From the NCBI GenBank assembly GCA_037043235.1, contig JAWRVZ010000064.1, positions 434,001 to 498,000 of the forward strand: 64,000 nucleotides of DNA, read 5' to 3'. The notes under the pieces are model-generated. The model saw nothing but the letters and a program-made list of their open reading frames with translations. It was not told where the DNA came from and did not search any database. Positions 62,715 to 64,000 of this stretch are shown here, piece after piece. Position numbers and translations under genes: made by a program. Numbering within the stretch: position 1 is the first letter of the stretch; each line of letters opens with the position of its first letter. The DNA is from Rhodeus uyekii. Its lineage: Eukaryota > Chordata > Actinopteri > Cypriniformes > Acheilognathidae.

Positions 62715-63573
62715 TACCATGCTATACTGCAGTGATGACCGGAAATGCTCATACTATTAAATTTTATTGGATTTAATTTACCGTGCTATATACAGTATAT
62801 TATTCTGCCATGGCACCATGATAATTAAACATCTAAATATTTTGATTTATGAATATGGTAGTTACACAGGTAGCAAAATAGGGGGGTATCAGACGTACAT
62901 CATGGTACATTTTGATACTCAATGTTATATTTGACACATTTAATATATAAAGTATATAAGCCTCTATCATAAACCATTAAATAGAATCCACAATATTCTC
63001 AATTGAAAAAGTACATTTAAACAGGAGCAGGAAGAAAGAGACAGCAGAAAGTGGGGTAAAGGGGAGTGGCCTATTTTCAGAATGTCCCCTTGTGATCCAA
63101 ACACAGGCTGTCGCCTTCTGGGTGTCTTCAACATGCCCTAACCAGGAGCAATTATTTACTCTATAAACATTTCATGGTAGACTCCTGGCTGAGACCGTCA
63201 TGCAGTATTAATGGACAAGAACACCACGCCGTGTGAGTCAGTTTCTCTCTCTCAATAAAAAATGGATGGCAAAATAACGTGAAAAAACCACAAAGCCATG
63301 AATAAATTACTTTGCACAATGTGCTCGCCTTCCCATCGTGCAGAGGTTGACCCACCCTTCCCTTAAGTGCCACCGAGCACATGGTGAAACTGGGACTTCA
63401 CGGTACTGACCTTTAACACAGCTGTTAAGTTGCACAGAAGCTGCACATGTGGTTCAAATCAGATAACATTTCTTTCAGCCATTTTGCTTCATTTTACACA
63501 TAAATGTAGGTGTATCAGTATGCATGCGTGCTGAATAGTCTTTGAACTCTAACATGCATATATGCATATACGC
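62715..63573. other. right-edge flank, unannotated
   Basis: No gene or element was recognised between the MITE and the last family B copy. Confidence 0.55.
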
Positions 63574-63945
63574 TACTGTTCAACAGTTTGGGGTCAGTAA
63601 TATTTTGTAAAAATATTGTTGCAATTGAAGTCTTGTCTATTTTTTTTTCAAAGTCTAATCTATTTCTATGACAGCGAAGTTGAATTTTCAGTATAATTAT
63701 TCCAGTCTTCAGTGTCACTTGATCCTTCAGAAATCATTTTAATATGTTGATTTCCTTTGATAAATAGAAAGAACAGTATTTATTTGAAATAGAACTCTTT
63801 TGTAACATTATATTTACATTTACTTGCACTTTTGATACATTTAATGCAACTAATGTACTGATCAATCAATGCATTCATGCTAATAAACATACACATTTCT
63901 TTAAAAGAAAATGCACAGAACCAAAACTTTTGAATGGTAAGTGTA
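63574..63945 (+). repeat. family B copy at right edge
   Basis: CTACTGTTCAACAGTTTGGG, GTTGAATTTTCAGTATAATT, CAGTGTCACTTGATCCTTCA and the terminal AAAACTTTTGAATGGTAAGT. Confidence 0.75.
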
Positions 63946-64000
63946 GTTAACCCCTATGAATCACTTAATTTGGTTTTTTGAGCGATTAAAACACAGACAC

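Overview
The window is vertebrate nuclear DNA, most likely from a teleost fish and probably a cyprinid (carp, barb or zebrafish relative). It holds split genes with GT/AG introns, long dinucleotide and tetranucleotide microsatellites, and dense short DNA transposons and LTR elements of the kind familiar from cyprinid genomes. There is no sign of bacterial gene organisation. The species is an inference. The protein matches rest on remembered family features, not on a database search.

One conventional protein-coding gene was found: a complete class 3 semaphorin, the sema3a orthologue, on the minus strand. Its 17 coding exons run from the ATG at 52147 down to the stop at 15251. Every exon was placed by reading splice sites by hand. 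All phases agree, the sum is 2361 bp, and the product is 786 residues with no internal stop. It encodes a signal peptide, a sema domain, a PSI domain, a KRRTRR furin site, an Ig domain, the interchain cysteine and the basic tail ending in APRSV. The tail carries an extra 11-residue tandem repeat made by a 33-bp duplication. Which teleost paralogue this is (sema3aa or sema3ab) could not be decided.

The rest is mobile or simple-sequence DNA. The most striking element is in intron 15 (19542-22517), on the strand opposite to sema3a. It is a complete 2976-bp LTR retroelement with two 300-bp LTRs that read as identical and a 5-bp target duplication GTTAG. Its single 888-codon frame has a short Gag-like start followed by five blocks of proline-rich tandem repeats. 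It has no pol and must be non-autonomous. Other elements include a solo LTR with perfect target duplication (2903-3678), an inverted relative (61255-61911), and two broken non-LTR retrotransposons (8180-9300 and 58440-59525). There are also DIRS-like gag and RT remnants (24121-25740 and 55200-56060), a Tigger/pogo-like transposase end (48630-49330), and three copies of one TA-flanked MITE. A 958-bp palindromic-ended element sits inside a TA microsatellite (56135-57092). A nested inverted-repeat element lies at 34983-36085, and about ten copies of one repeat family are scattered in both orientations.

Layout: 1-15250 is 3' flank (and the undetermined sema3a 3' UTR) with old mobile elements. 15251-52147 is the sema3a transcription unit, with its largest intron (11.2 kb) after exon 1. 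52148-52700 is the likely promoter and 5' UTR. 52700-64000 is upstream flank made largely of transposon remnants. No RNA gene or CRISPR array was recognised.
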